Source: Candidatus Altimarinota bacterium
GTDB taxonomy: Bacteria; Patescibacteriota; Gracilibacteria; UBA4473
Assembly: GCA_021734395.1 (NCBI GenBank)
Contig: JAIPJB010000002.1
Location: 62,001 to 126,000 of the forward strand
DNA length: 64,000 bases
Reading direction: 5' to 3'
The position numbers were made by a program, and so were the translations under genes. Each line of letters begins with the position of its first letter. Positions within the stretch are counted from its first letter, which is position 1. The notes under the pieces are model-generated. The model searched no databases. It saw only the letters and a program-made list of their open reading frames with translations, and had not been told where the DNA came from. Positions 39,479 through 48,590 of this stretch are shown here, piece after piece.

Positions 39479-42037
39479 TCAACTTTTTGTTCCCCGCTTC
39501 TTTTTGAGATCAAACAGAACATCCAGTGCCTGACGGGGTGTGAGTTCTTCGGGAGAAATTTTGTCCAGGATTTTCTCCAGTGGAGATTCTTTTTCGATCA
39601 TTTTTTCCCGAACACGAGGCGCGGAAAAAAGGGTCGGTTTTCCGGAAAGCAAACTTTCTGATTCCAGTCGTTCCAAAACTTTTCGCGCCTGAAGAATAAT
39701 AGATTTGGGGATCCCTGCTGATTGCGCGACTTCGATTCCAAAAGAATCCGATATACCGCCCTCAGCAATATGGCGTAAAAAAACAATACCGGTTTTGTCC
39801 TGTGAAACTGTCACGTGAAAATTTGCCGCCGATTTGAGGTCGGCTACGAGATCAATTAATTCGTGATAGTGTGTTGCAAACAGGGTTTTGGCTTTGATCT
39901 GGTCGTGCAAAAATTCAGTGATAGCCCACGCCAAAGAAATCCCGTCAAATGTCGATGTGCCCCGTCCAATCTCATCCAAGATAATAAAACTTTTCTCGGT
40001 CGCTAAATGTAATATTTTTGCGGCTTCGGTCATTTCCACAAAAAAAGTCGATTTCCCTTCGGCAAGATTGTCTGATGCTCCCACCCGCGTAAAAATCCGA
40101 TCAAAAATCCCCATCTGAACTTTTTTGGCGGGCACAAAACTTCCTACCTGTGCCAAAAAAAGAATCAGCGCATTCTGCCGCAAAAAGGTGGATTTTCCGG
40201 CCATATTGGGACCGGTGATCAGATGCAAATAAGAATCTTCATCCATGCGAAGATCATTGGCAATGAACGGCTCGGAAGAAATCTTTTCGACGACTGGGTG
40301 TCGTCCTTCCTGAATAAAAAGTTGTGCCTCACTCTCCCGTATTTCTGGTTTTTTCCAGCGGAGCGATATCGCTGTTCGCGCGAAAACCAGAAGCGCGTCG
40401 ATCTCGCCAATAGCTTCTCCGGCTTCACGGATTTCTTTTGTGTACTGACTGACTTCTTCCTGCAGTTCCAAAAACATTTGATGCTCCAATTCAAAACTCT
40501 GCGATTCTGAAGCCAATATTTTTTCTTCGTACTCAGCCAGCTCCGGAGTCGTAAATCGTTCGGCGTTTACGAGTGTTTGGCGGCGAACCCACGAAGAAGG
40601 AACTCGGTCTTTCTGTGATGTGGAAACTTCCAGGCAAAATCCAAAATTTCTGGAAAATTTTATCCTGAGGTTGGAAATACCTGATTCTTTTTTTTGCTGT
40701 GAGAGAAAAGTATCCAGCCATTTTTGAGCATCCTGAGAAAGCATTCTCAGCTCATCGAGCCGCTCTGAAAATCCGTTTCGGAAAATACCACCTTCCGTGA
40801 TTTCTGTGGGAGGATTGTCGACAAGCGCTTCTTGGAGTTTTTTTGTCAGGGACTCAAAGACTCGAAATAGACGTTCTTTTTCTCGGAGCAGAGCAGATTC
40901 TGATTGCTGACAGATCTCTGCTAGCTCGGGAAAAACCGAAAAAGAATCTCGGAAAAAAGCCAGGTCTCTTCCATTTCCACGTCCGGTCACCAGCCGTGAT
41001 AAAAGTCGTTCTAAATCCGAAATACACTTCAGAGATGACGAGAGTTGTTCGCGAAATTCAAGTCGTTGGCATATTTCTTCCACCGCTTCTTGGCGCTGGA
41101 GTATTTTTTCTCGAGAAAGCAGAGGATTTGCCAGCCACGAATGCAACCTGCGAGCGCCCAGAGCAGTGAAAGCGGACGCAAAAACCGACCAGAGCGTCGC
41201 TCCTTCTCCAGCACACAGTGGCTCAAAGATTTCCAGATGACGAAATGTCTGTCGATCCAAATGCATCGTCTCACTTCCCGAATACCGAGCGATCGTCGCG
41301 ATGTGAGACAGTTTTGCTTTTTGTGTTTCCTGCAGATACTGCATGATCGCTCCCGACACGCGGATCAAAAGATCCACTTTTTCGATTCCGAAAGCACCGA
41401 GCGTCTCAATTCCAAAATGCTCTTTGAGGAGAAGCGCATATTTTTCTGAAGAAAAATTGGGGCGAGGGGTGAGATGGGAAGACGGCACAAGCTGACAGAA
41501 TTTTTCGTCCGCAAAAAGATGCTGTGGAATCAGGATTTCTGAGGGATCAATCTTGTAGAGTTCATCCCAAAAAGCTCCTTCCTGCTCAAAAAGAGCCGTT
41601 CGAAATTCACCGGTCGACACATCGCTGTACGCCAAAGAAAATTGGTTTTTCTGACGATCAACTGCCGCTAAAAAGCTATTTTTTTCAGGAATCAAGTTCC
41701 CTTTTTCAAGGCTTGTTCCGGGGGTGACGACTCGCACAATTTTTCGGGAAATTTTTTTACTTTCGGGATCCTCAATCTGCTCGGCGATCGCGACTTTGTA
41801 ACCACTGTCTATGAGCTTTTCCAGATACTCTTCGTGAGCATGATACGGAAACCCGCACATAGGCATCTCATTGTCTGTCTTTTTGTGTCGAGCGGTCAGA
41901 GCAATCCCCAAAAGACGCGATGCCAACTGGGCATCTTCGTAAAACATCTCATAAAAATCCCCCAATCGAAAAAATAATACCGCTTCTGGGTGTTGTTTTT
42001 TGAGTTCCCAATACTGACGCTGAACAGGAGTCGACAT
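39479..42037 (-). CDS. mutS: DNA mismatch repair protein MutS
   Basis: 852 residues, standard MutS1 length. Mismatch-recognition domain at the N-terminus (RQYWELKKQHPEAVLFFRLGDFYEMF, in which the Phe-x-Glu wedge FYEMF is present), connector, lever and clamp, then the ATPase: GPNMAGKSTFLRQNALI near 595-610, LDEIGRGTSTFDGISLAWA, and THYHELIDL. The C-terminal helix-turn-helix dimer region (LTPRQALDVLFDLKKK) is intact. No mutL is in the window. Its start matches the family N-terminus. Confidence 0.97.
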   Translation of the reverse strand: MSTPVQRQYWELKKQHPEAVLFFRLGDFYEMFYEDAQLASRLLGIALTARHKKTDNEMPMCGFPYHAHEEYLEKLIDSGYKVAIAEQIEDPESKKISRKIVRVVTPGTSLEKGNLIPEKNSFLAAVDRQKNQFSLAYSDVSTGEFRTALFEQEGAFWDELYKIDPSEILIPQHLFADEKFCQLVPSSHLTPRPNFSSEKYALLLKEHFGIETLGAFGIEKVDLLIRVSGAIMQYLQETQKAKLSHIATIARYSGSETMHLDRQTFRHLEIFEPLCAGEGATLWSVFASAFTALGARRLHSWLANPLLSREKILQRQEAVEEICQRLEFREQLSSSLKCISDLERLLSRLVTGRGNGRDLAFFRDSFSVFPELAEICQQSESALLREKERLFRVFESLTKKLQEALVDNPPTEITEGGIFRNGFSERLDELRMLSQDAQKWLDTFLSQQKKESGISNLRIKFSRNFGFCLEVSTSQKDRVPSSWVRRQTLVNAERFTTPELAEYEEKILASESQSFELEHQMFLELQEEVSQYTKEIREAGEAIGEIDALLVFARTAISLRWKKPEIRESEAQLFIQEGRHPVVEKISSEPFIANDLRMDEDSYLHLITGPNMAGKSTFLRQNALILFLAQVGSFVPAKKVQMGIFDRIFTRVGASDNLAEGKSTFFVEMTEAAKILHLATEKSFIILDEIGRGTSTFDGISLAWAITEFLHDQIKAKTLFATHYHELIDLVADLKSAANFHVTVSQDKTGIVFLRHIAEGGISDSFGIEVAQSAGIPKSIILQARKVLERLESESLLSGKPTLFSAPRVREKMIEKESPLEKILDKISPEELTPRQALDVLFDLKKKRGTKS

Positions 42038-42119
42038 AGAGAAAAATCACAATCGGTGAGCAGGAACGCCTCGCTCTTGTACCGAAAAAAAGGGGGGAAC
42101 GCAAATTTGATTTTTGTTC

Positions 42120-42860
42120 CTACCTTCCCTCAACCGATTCCCAAGCAATCTCAAAAATCTGTCGTTGGGTGTCGGCTACGGTTTGAGACTGGATAATAAT
42201 GGCAAACGGTTCAGGATCAAAAGAGGCGATAAAAAATTTATCGTCATAGATATTGATTTCATTTTCCACCCAAAAATGTTTCTTGGGTAATAATCGTGTC
42301 TCGCGAAAATATTCCGCATCTTTTTCTTGTACTTTTTTTCCCTGCAGATCTTCTGGCGCAAGTCCGCGGAGAAATATTTTTTTCTTTTTGCGCTCCAAAA
42401 CGTATTCCTGATCGTAATCCGGCCAGTGATCGCGGATATTTTTGGAGTTGGCATAATTCAGCATCTGGGTCCGAGATTCGAGTGTTTCCCAGTACGCATT
42501 CTGTACGCCTTCCAGCCCTTTGAAAAAACGAACCAAAGGGCGATCCTCCTGTCCTCCCATGAGAGATTTTAAAAGGGGAAGACTCCTGTTGAGATTTTCG
42601 GCTCGACGCTGAATTTCTTCGATCAGAATATCGGGGCTCAATGCGGTAAAATGCTTGGTTCCTTTTCGCTGAGAAACCGCCATGAGTCCTTCCTCCAAAA
42701 GACGTTCTAGCACACTATAGGTCGTAACCCGATTGAGACCGGCCGTTTCGGCAATAGAGGAAGCCGGAGCGGTGCCGTTTTCCAGGCTGGACAAATACAC
42801 AATGGCTTCATTCTGAGAAAGCCCCGTATCGATAAGCTTCTTTATAATGTTTTTATCCAT
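42120..42860 (-). CDS. TrmB-family transcriptional regulator
   Basis: 246 residues from the ATG at 42860 (MDKNIIKKLIDTGLSQNEAIVYL). The N-terminal winged helix (about 1-75) has SSLENGTAPASSIAETAGLNRVTTYSVLERLLEEGLM, the TrmB DNA-binding pattern; residues 100-246 form the C-terminal effector-like domain with VRFFKGLEGVQNAYWETL. The family is best known from archaea for sugar control. Here it is divergent from glnA with a perfect 19-nt palindrome between them, so nitrogen-linked control of glnA is an obvious but unproved reading. Confidence 0.85.
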   Translation of the reverse strand: MDKNIIKKLIDTGLSQNEAIVYLSSLENGTAPASSIAETAGLNRVTTYSVLERLLEEGLMAVSQRKGTKHFTALSPDILIEEIQRRAENLNRSLPLLKSLMGGQEDRPLVRFFKGLEGVQNAYWETLESRTQMLNYANSKNIRDHWPDYDQEYVLERKKKKIFLRGLAPEDLQGKKVQEKDAEYFRETRLLPKKHFWVENEINIYDDKFFIASFDPEPFAIIIQSQTVADTQRQIFEIAWESVEGR

Positions 42861-42935
42861 GGCGCAAGCTGAAATTTTTGAGAACACCGAAAAAAAATTT
42901 CGTCTGAATTTTTTTGATGTGTCTTTATTTTAGTG

Positions 42936-42954
42936 TTGTAGAAATTTTCTACAA
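42936..42954. promoter_or_regulatory. Palindromic operator between trmB-like gene and glnA
   Basis: TTGTAGAAA-T-TTTCTACAA, a perfect 19-nt palindrome (9-bp arms) at 42936-42954, 76 nt from the trmB-like start and 92 nt from glnA. It is the only strong repeat in this intergenic space and a likely target of the TrmB-type regulator. Confidence 0.7.
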
Positions 42955-43046
42955 TAGATTTTTCCGTCCAAAAAAAATTGATTCCAACTTCAATGATCTG
43001 AAAATACAGACTGTGTTTTCTCTTTTTATTTTCTCTCTTTCTTCTC

Positions 43047-44510
43047 ATGAATGCTGCCTCTCCCGACGAACTCAGAAAGTTTCTTGAACTGCCCTATTCC
43101 GAACTCGAAAAAAGAAATCTGGAAATAAAACAACTCGCTACCGAGGGAAAGACCGAGAAATTTATGCAGCAAAAAATAGAGAAATATCTCTCAACCGAAG
43201 AGCATGTAAAAGCTATAACCATTGCTTTCTCCGACATGGAAGGGAAGCTCCACATGCTGGACTACGATAAAAAGTTTTTCCTTTCCTCCCATGAAAATCT
43301 GACTTTTGACGGATCCTCGGTCAAAGGTTTTACGGAACTGAACATGTCGGATCTCCGCCTAAAACCCGATTGGAATTCTTTTCGGATTCTGCCGTCTGAT
43401 GTTTTTGGAGCCGGAAAAGTGCTTATGTTTGGATTTGTCTGCAATCATGACGGTACGTATTTTCCGAGTGATTTTCGGGGACGTCTCGCACAATATCTCT
43501 CGAAACTCAAAACGAAAAAAATGGCGGCTTTTATGGCTCCAGAAATCGAAGGTTTTCTTTTTCGGGGGACCGATGTCGAACAATCCTATCAAGAAGAAAA
43601 AGGATTTGAACTCGTCACAAAGGGGGGATACTTTAATGCGCTTCCCAAAGATGAAATGCGACAATTTATTGATAAAGTCGCAGAAGTCCAGCGCGCATTG
43701 GGATTTGAAAACGAAAAAGATCACGGAGAAGTGGCGCCGTCACAATTTGAAATTAATTATCGATATGCAGAACTGATGACTGCTTGTGATCAGCTACTGC
43801 TGTATAAATTAACCGCTCGACAGGTCGCCAAACTCATGGGATTTACGGCTTGTTTTATTCCCAAACCCGTCACCGGCATCAACGGATCAGGGATGCATAC
43901 AAACCTGAGTATAACCAAAAACGGAAAAAATATTTTTTATGATGGAAAGTCACCCGAGCGTATTTCGGCTTTTGCAAAAAAGTTTATTACCGGTGTTCTG
44001 CACTACGCTCCTGATTATTGCCTGAGCATTTGCTCGAGTGTGAATGCGTACCGACGCTTGGATCCGAATTTTGAAGCCCCAAACGAAATGAAGCATTCCG
44101 CCTGTGATCGAGGATCGATGGTTCGTATTCCTCTGGGAAATTCCAAATCAGCACGAATTGAAATCCGATCCGTATCTCCGGACGCAAATCCCTATCTTTC
44201 ATTGTATTGTATTCTGCATGCCGGATTCTCCGCCGTAGAAATATCAGAAAAAGAATACGAAAATATGCAAAAAAAGAATTGTCAGAGAAAGATAAAAAAA
44301 CTCTGGCCCACCCTCCATGATGCCCTCAACGCATTCGGTCAGTCTGATTTTATGCAAAAAATACTCGGAAAAGGTCAGCACAAAAAATATTTTCAACTCA
44401 AACAAGAAGTCGCACGACGAAGTCCTCGAGAACTAGGGGAAAAAATAAAACGAGGAGAAGTTATCTATCACCATGAAGTAACCAATCAAATTCTCTGGAA
44501 CGATTTTTAA
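43047..44510 (+). CDS. glnA: Glutamine synthetase, type I
   Basis: 487 residues. Makes glutamine from glutamate, ammonia and ATP. A helical N-terminal addition (about 1-50) precedes the catalytic fold: FDGSSVKGF near 89-97, MAPEIEGFLF, KDHGEVAPSQFEINY near 227-241, GINGSGMHTNLSI near 277-289 and RIEIRSVSPDANPYLSLYCIL near 371-390. The adenylylation loop (NLYDLP type) is not visible, which fits the GSI-alpha form. It is divergent from a TrmB-type regulator. No glnB or amt gene is nearby. Confidence 0.95.
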   Translation: MNAASPDELRKFLELPYSELEKRNLEIKQLATEGKTEKFMQQKIEKYLSTEEHVKAITIAFSDMEGKLHMLDYDKKFFLSSHENLTFDGSSVKGFTELNMSDLRLKPDWNSFRILPSDVFGAGKVLMFGFVCNHDGTYFPSDFRGRLAQYLSKLKTKKMAAFMAPEIEGFLFRGTDVEQSYQEEKGFELVTKGGYFNALPKDEMRQFIDKVAEVQRALGFENEKDHGEVAPSQFEINYRYAELMTACDQLLLYKLTARQVAKLMGFTACFIPKPVTGINGSGMHTNLSITKNGKNIFYDGKSPERISAFAKKFITGVLHYAPDYCLSICSSVNAYRRLDPNFEAPNEMKHSACDRGSMVRIPLGNSKSARIEIRSVSPDANPYLSLYCILHAGFSAVEISEKEYENMQKKNCQRKIKKLWPTLHDALNAFGQSDFMQKILGKGQHKKYFQLKQEVARRSPRELGEKIKRGEVIYHHEVTNQILWNDF

Positions 44511-44511
44511 A

Positions 44512-44750
44512 CATAAAAAAAGGAAGGCGCAGGATATACCATATGCCTTCCTTGTTCGGGGGGGAGTTCTCTCTCCTTCCTGTCCCGATAGATCTTCGCA
44601 AAACCCGCGCAAAGGGTTAACTCAAACACGAGTTTACGAAAATCAAAAAATGAAGCGCCCTTCCCAGCGAAACCCCTTCCAGGGGTGATAGTACCAGCCA
44701 TCAATGCCGGGAAGAGCAAAATATTCCTGTCCCCGTAAACAAGGAGGAAC
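44512..44750 (-). ncRNA. Candidate structured non-coding RNA, unassigned
   Basis: Minus-strand transcript of about 240 nt between glnA and the next gene. P1: CCTTGTT-TA-CGGGG (44744-44731) pairs with CCCCG-AACAAGG (44561-44550), 12 bp. P2: a 12-bp helix GCTCTTCCCGGC (44717-44706) with GCTGGGAAGGGC (44668-44657); its two G.U pairs exist only on this strand (the plus strand would give A.C). Inside P2 are hairpins CCCC/GGGG (44673-44685) and TGAT/ATCA. Further hairpins: AACTC/GAGTT, AACCC/GGGTT within a TTCG/CGAA stem, and GGAG/CTCC. It has TTGACA promoter and terminator. It does not match RNase P, tmRNA, SRP or any riboswitch I know by sequence. Confidence 0.65.
44520..44553 (-). terminator. 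Terminator of the candidate ncRNA
   Basis: Minus-strand stem AAGGAAGGC/GCCTTCCTT (44553-44545 with 44528-44520), extended inside by ATAT/ATAT, followed by T bases from the A-run at 44515-44519. On the plus strand there is no T-run, so it serves the leftward transcript rather than glnA. Its first four bases also belong to P1. Confidence 0.8.
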
Positions 44751-44756
44751 GATTCC

Positions 44757-44785
44757 TCTTTAGCCTTCCTCTCAAATTTTGTCAA
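44757..44785 (-). promoter_or_regulatory. Probable promoter of the candidate ncRNA
   Basis: Minus-strand perfect TTGACA (44785-44780), 17-nt spacer, then TAAAGA (44762-44757; weak -10). The predicted start near 44750 lies 6 nt before helix P1 opens, which agrees with the fold. Confidence 0.5.
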
Positions 44786-44835
44786 AATTTTCTTGGCATT
44801 GCTTTTTGTCAGTGGTTTTGGCAGTATCGCAGCCG

Positions 44836-46059
44836 ATGAAAACCTTCTTTTGGGTCTGCTTGGGACTTCTCATTCCTGGCATGTTGCTCCGAATACCAGT
44901 CGGGGGAGCGGGGATTTTGGCGACTGATATCATTGTTCCCTTTTTCTGTCTGCTGTGGTTGGCAAAACAAATAATCGTCGAAAGACACTTCTCTCGTCCC
45001 TCTTTTCTTTTGCCCGGATTTATTTTTTTGGGAATTGCGAGCATCAGTTTCTTTGGAGGAGCGGGATCGCTGTTTCCCGTGGAGCAAATTATTTCTGGAT
45101 CATATCTGGTGCGTATTGCCTATTTCCTCCTTTTTGGATGGGCAGCTCATGACCTTTTTCGCCGCACCGAAGAACAAGAAAAATTCTGGAAGAGATTTTT
45201 TTGGATTGCGAGTATTGTTTTGCTTTTGGGGTTTATTCAGTTTTACTTTGTTCCGGATATTTCCCGTTGGTCAACAGAAGGAGGCCTTGATCCCCATACG
45301 GGAAGACTCCTCGGAACATGGCTAGATCCGAATTTTATGGCAGGATTTATCAGTTTTCTTTTCCCTCTGGGTCTTGGGTATTGGTATCAACTCCGAAAGA
45401 AAAAACAAAAAATAGGATTTTCTTTTTTTCTGATTGCTTGTGCTCTGGCACTTTTCTTTACTTTTTCACGCAGCGGATATCTGGCGGGGGCTTTTGGGGT
45501 CGGTCTATTTCTCGTCCTCCGAGATCCGAAAGTATTACTGATTTTGCTGCTCTGTGTGGGAATCGGTATTGCTTCCAATCAGCGCGCCCAAAAACGACTG
45601 ACCGAATTTACCGGTACGATTTCAGCACTGCTCCTCCATGACACCGATGAGATTGATCCGACGGCGAATCTTCGCCTAAAAAGCTGGCAGGAAAGCCTGA
45701 GCTTGTGGGAAAAATATCCAATACTAGGCATCGGATACAATACCTATCGATATCGTGCATCGGAAGAAGGAATCGTAGATGAAAATTACTTTTCTTCCGG
45801 AGGGTCTGATTCTACTCACATTACGATCTTAGTGACCAGTGGCATCATCGGATTTCTTGCTTTTTTATGGTTTTACGGCACTCTTTTTTGGAAAAACGCA
45901 CAGCGATTTTTTTGGGAAAAAAACGAACTTTTTTGGGGATTTAGTGCCGGAGTTGCAGCGCTCTTCCTTCATGGAATATTTGTGAATTCGATCTTTTTCC
46001 CGCTTCTTTTTCTTCCGGTAATAGCCATTGCTGGTGTCTTAGAACCTTCTCAATCATGA
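44836..46059 (+). CDS. O-antigen-ligase-like membrane protein
   Basis: 407 residues from the ATG at 44836 (an open frame starts at 44779, within the ncRNA promoter region). Ten or more helices, with the large extracytoplasmic loop of the Wzy_C/O-antigen ligase family: GRLLGTWLDPNFMAGFI and later RLKSWQESLSLWEKYPILGIGYNTYRY, then SDSTHITILVTSGIIGF. Members join or polymerise lipid-linked sugars outside the membrane. The stop overlaps the DUF4012 gene start by 4 nt; this pair is common in candidate-phyla genomes. Likely acts in surface polysaccharide or glycosylation. Confidence 0.87.
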   Translation: MKTFFWVCLGLLIPGMLLRIPVGGAGILATDIIVPFFCLLWLAKQIIVERHFSRPSFLLPGFIFLGIASISFFGGAGSLFPVEQIISGSYLVRIAYFLLFGWAAHDLFRRTEEQEKFWKRFFWIASIVLLLGFIQFYFVPDISRWSTEGGLDPHTGRLLGTWLDPNFMAGFISFLFPLGLGYWYQLRKKKQKIGFSFFLIACALALFFTFSRSGYLAGAFGVGLFLVLRDPKVLLILLLCVGIGIASNQRAQKRLTEFTGTISALLLHDTDEIDPTANLRLKSWQESLSLWEKYPILGIGYNTYRYRASEEGIVDENYFSSGGSDSTHITILVTSGIIGFLAFLWFYGTLFWKNAQRFFWEKNELFWGFSAGVAALFLHGIFVNSIFFPLLFLPVIAIAGVLEPSQS

Positions 46060-47846
46060 AAAAAGCAATTACTTTTTTGGGTATAATTTTGGTTGGAGGT
46101 GGGCTCTGGGTTTTTTCTCGAGGAGAAAATAGAGAAACCGCGCAACTCCAAGGAAATCTTCTGCAACTCGGAGAAAAAATTCAAACGGCTCAAACAGACT
46201 TCACACAGTGGAAAGAAATCTCTGCAGAAGCAAACAATATCCCCAATTTTTACCCTTTTTCGCGCCTCAGAAATGCATTGGAGGAAACCGGAAAACTCAT
46301 CGAAAAAATCGAGAAAATACAGAGCAGTATGGATCTCCTTTGGAAGAGTCCCCTTCCCACAGAACAAGTCCAACAAATATTTTCTGAACTGAAAGAAATC
46401 CAAAACTCACTGAATATTATTGAAACGAATATTGATTCCTTCCCCAATCTTTTTCTCTCCGAACAACAAGAGCTTCAAAAAAAGATTCTGCTTCGTTCTC
46501 TCCGTCTGGCCAATCAAGTATTCGACGATATAGATACTTTTGAAAGAGTTTTTGAGGAATGGACAGGAGATGGTGAACGACTTCTGATTTTGTTGCAAAA
46601 CCAAAACGAACCTCGTTCTACTGGGGGTTTTGCAGGAAGTATGATCGTGGTTGATTTTGGGCCGGAAGTGATTTCTTGGGAATTTTTTGACACGTATGCA
46701 CTCGATCGAAATATTCCTCCCCAAGCACAACTTCCAGCACCCGAGTTTTTTCATGATCTTTCCCAAACGATTTCTCTGCGAGACGCAAATTTTTGGCCTG
46801 ATTTTACGCAGAGTAGTGAACAATATCGTCATTTTTTCGAGAGCATTGGAAAACCGATTCCCAATACGATCGTGGCTCTAAATCTCAATGTAATAGAGGA
46901 ATTTCTGAAACTCACAGGTCCCGTGAAACTGGAAAAATGGGGCGTAACTCTCGACAAAGACAACTTTGATCTTGTGCTTCAATTTCTGGTAGAGGGCAAA
47001 GTGACCGGTCGATTTGATACCAAACTTCCGATTCTTCTTTTTGCCGAAAAACTTTTCGACCCTGATCATCTTCAATCTCTTTCCCCTCAAGAACTCCTGA
47101 CCTTTGATATGCAGAGCTTCATCGAAGAACAGAATATTCTCGCACATTCGCACAATAAAAAACTCCAAAAACTTTTTGAAAAATGGGGCATCAGCGGACA
47201 AATATGGCAAAAAAAAGAAGCTGATAATTTTCTCTATTTTGATTTTGTGTCCGTCGGAGCTAATAAATCCGAAAAATTCCTGTGGACCAAGCTCTGGCAT
47301 GATAGCAATATCCAGTCTGATGGAACCGTGATAAATACAATCGAAATCACCCGAAGTCACGCCCTGAGACAGGGAGAGATAGAGCAACTTTTGGGATTCT
47401 CCTCTTGGCCACAAAATCTTCGAGAACTCATGACCGAAGAACTCGCTTGGAAATTAGGAGCCGGACAAAACAGAACCATACTTCGCCTTTTTGTCCCTCG
47501 GGAAGCAAAACTTTTGGAATACGAAAATCCTTCTGGAGGGCTCGACGTGCATATGGCAGAAAATAAATCATGGCGAATCTTAAATATTCCACTCTTTGTG
47601 GCGCCCGGAGAAAAATTAACCGCAACCGTACAGTATTCAACTCGTATCGAAGAAGGAAGCGCGGCTTGGCGCCCTTATTTTTTGCAGCTCGAGGGAACTC
47701 CTGGGAGAGACGAAAAAACATCGTTTTTGTCGACGATTTCAACCCCAAGAAATGGAACGTTCCGAGCTGAGACACAAAACATAGGACGCCCCCAAAAACT
47801 TATTGACACTGATTTTCGTGCTGTGGTAGAGTTTGATTTGAAATAA
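46056..47846 (+). CDS. DUF4012 protein
   Basis: 596 residues. N-terminal membrane anchor (about 4-22), helical region with coiled-coil character (30-180), then the DUF4012 signature ERLLILLQNQNEPRSTGGFAGSMIVVDF at about 169-196 and the later IVALNLNVIEEFLKLTGPVKLEKW at about 270-295. The fold is remotely like LCP phosphotransferases; DUF4012 proteins are widespread in Patescibacteria and Chloroflexi next to surface-polymer genes. It is coupled to the O-antigen-ligase-like gene upstream and followed after 8 nt by an acidic lipoprotein. A role in attaching polymer to the surface is inferred from context. Confidence 0.85.
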   Translation: MKKAITFLGIILVGGGLWVFSRGENRETAQLQGNLLQLGEKIQTAQTDFTQWKEISAEANNIPNFYPFSRLRNALEETGKLIEKIEKIQSSMDLLWKSPLPTEQVQQIFSELKEIQNSLNIIETNIDSFPNLFLSEQQELQKKILLRSLRLANQVFDDIDTFERVFEEWTGDGERLLILLQNQNEPRSTGGFAGSMIVVDFGPEVISWEFFDTYALDRNIPPQAQLPAPEFFHDLSQTISLRDANFWPDFTQSSEQYRHFFESIGKPIPNTIVALNLNVIEEFLKLTGPVKLEKWGVTLDKDNFDLVLQFLVEGKVTGRFDTKLPILLFAEKLFDPDHLQSLSPQELLTFDMQSFIEEQNILAHSHNKKLQKLFEKWGISGQIWQKKEADNFLYFDFVSVGANKSEKFLWTKLWHDSNIQSDGTVINTIEITRSHALRQGEIEQLLGFSSWPQNLRELMTEELAWKLGAGQNRTILRLFVPREAKLLEYENPSGGLDVHMAENKSWRILNIPLFVAPGEKLTATVQYSTRIEEGSAAWRPYFLQLEGTPGRDEKTSFLSTISTPRNGTFRAETQNIGRPQKLIDTDFRAVVEFDLK

Positions 47847-47854
47847 CCTTTTAT

Positions 47855-48589
47855 ATGAAAAAAATATATTCCGCTTTCGTTTTGTTCGGAGTCCTTTTTC
47901 TTTTTGGCTGTCAAGATCAGCCAGAACCGAAAAAATTACAACCCAAAGACATTGTCCCTCCCTCTCAGGAAGAGGCTCTGATGCAAGAGGAGGAAATGCC
48001 TTCTTCAATGAATGAAGAAGAGACTCGCACTCCTGCCTCCGACGAAACAACCATCGAAGAAGCGCAAGAAGTAGATCTCGAATCGGAAACTGTTGTCATC
48101 GAAGAAGTAATCATTGACGAAGAAGCTATGGAGATGAATACGGGAACGGAGGAAGAAGGAGAAGCAGAAATGCAGGTCGAAGAGGAATCACAAACAGAAA
48201 TGGATGCCGAGGTCGAAACTGAGGCTGAAGTAAAAGCGGAAGTTGAAGCTGAGCCTGAAACAGAAGAAGAAACCTCTGAACCCACAGAACCAGAAGTGGT
48301 TTTAACCGAAGAGGACGCTCTTTCCTACGAGAATGCCGAGGACTGCAAAGACGATGGCGGAAGCTGGATTCGAGGACGAGGAGCAGACCGAAGTTACCTC
48401 TGTCTCAAAGCTTATTCTGATGCTGGTCAGCCCTGTGCCAATAGCGACGAATGCCAGGGAAAATGCCTCGGACGACTCAATGAAGAAACGGAAGAATACG
48501 AAGGCTATTGCCAAAAAAACAACAATCCTTTCGGTTGTTTTGTCGAAATGAAAAAAGGCGAAGCACAAGACGAAGTGTGTGTCGAATAA
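47855..48589 (+). CDS. Acidic lipoprotein with Cys-rich C-terminus
   Basis: 244 residues. Lipobox LFLFGC (Cys 19). Residues 30-150 are almost pure Glu with Ala, Thr and Val, including runs of E-A-E-V-E type, clearly disordered and very negatively charged. Residues 155-240 form a compact Cys-rich domain (DCKDDGGSW, CANSDECQGKCLGR, YCQKNNNPFGCFVEM, EVCVE; eight Cys) that probably folds by disulfides. The gene lies 8 nt after DUF4012 and converges with miaB 1 nt away. It may be a surface spacer or metal-binding stalk. No family recognised. Confidence 0.75.
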   Translation: MKKIYSAFVLFGVLFLFGCQDQPEPKKLQPKDIVPPSQEEALMQEEEMPSSMNEEETRTPASDETTIEEAQEVDLESETVVIEEVIIDEEAMEMNTGTEEEGEAEMQVEEESQTEMDAEVETEAEVKAEVEAEPETEEETSEPTEPEVVLTEEDALSYENAEDCKDDGGSWIRGRGADRSYLCLKAYSDAGQPCANSDECQGKCLGRLNEETEEYEGYCQKNNNPFGCFVEMKKGEAQDEVCVE

Positions 48590-48590
48590 T

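Noticed and set aside
39249-39482. Longer start of the zinc-ribbon gene overlapping mutS
   Set aside because: The added 20 residues lack zinc-ribbon similarity and would overlap the mutS 3' end; the ATG at 39422 fits the family start.
44507-44785. 92-codon open frame on the minus strand over the glnA-downstream intergenic space
   Set aside because: Its stop lies past the terminator hairpin and the whole frame coincides with the structured RNA; composition is not protein-like.
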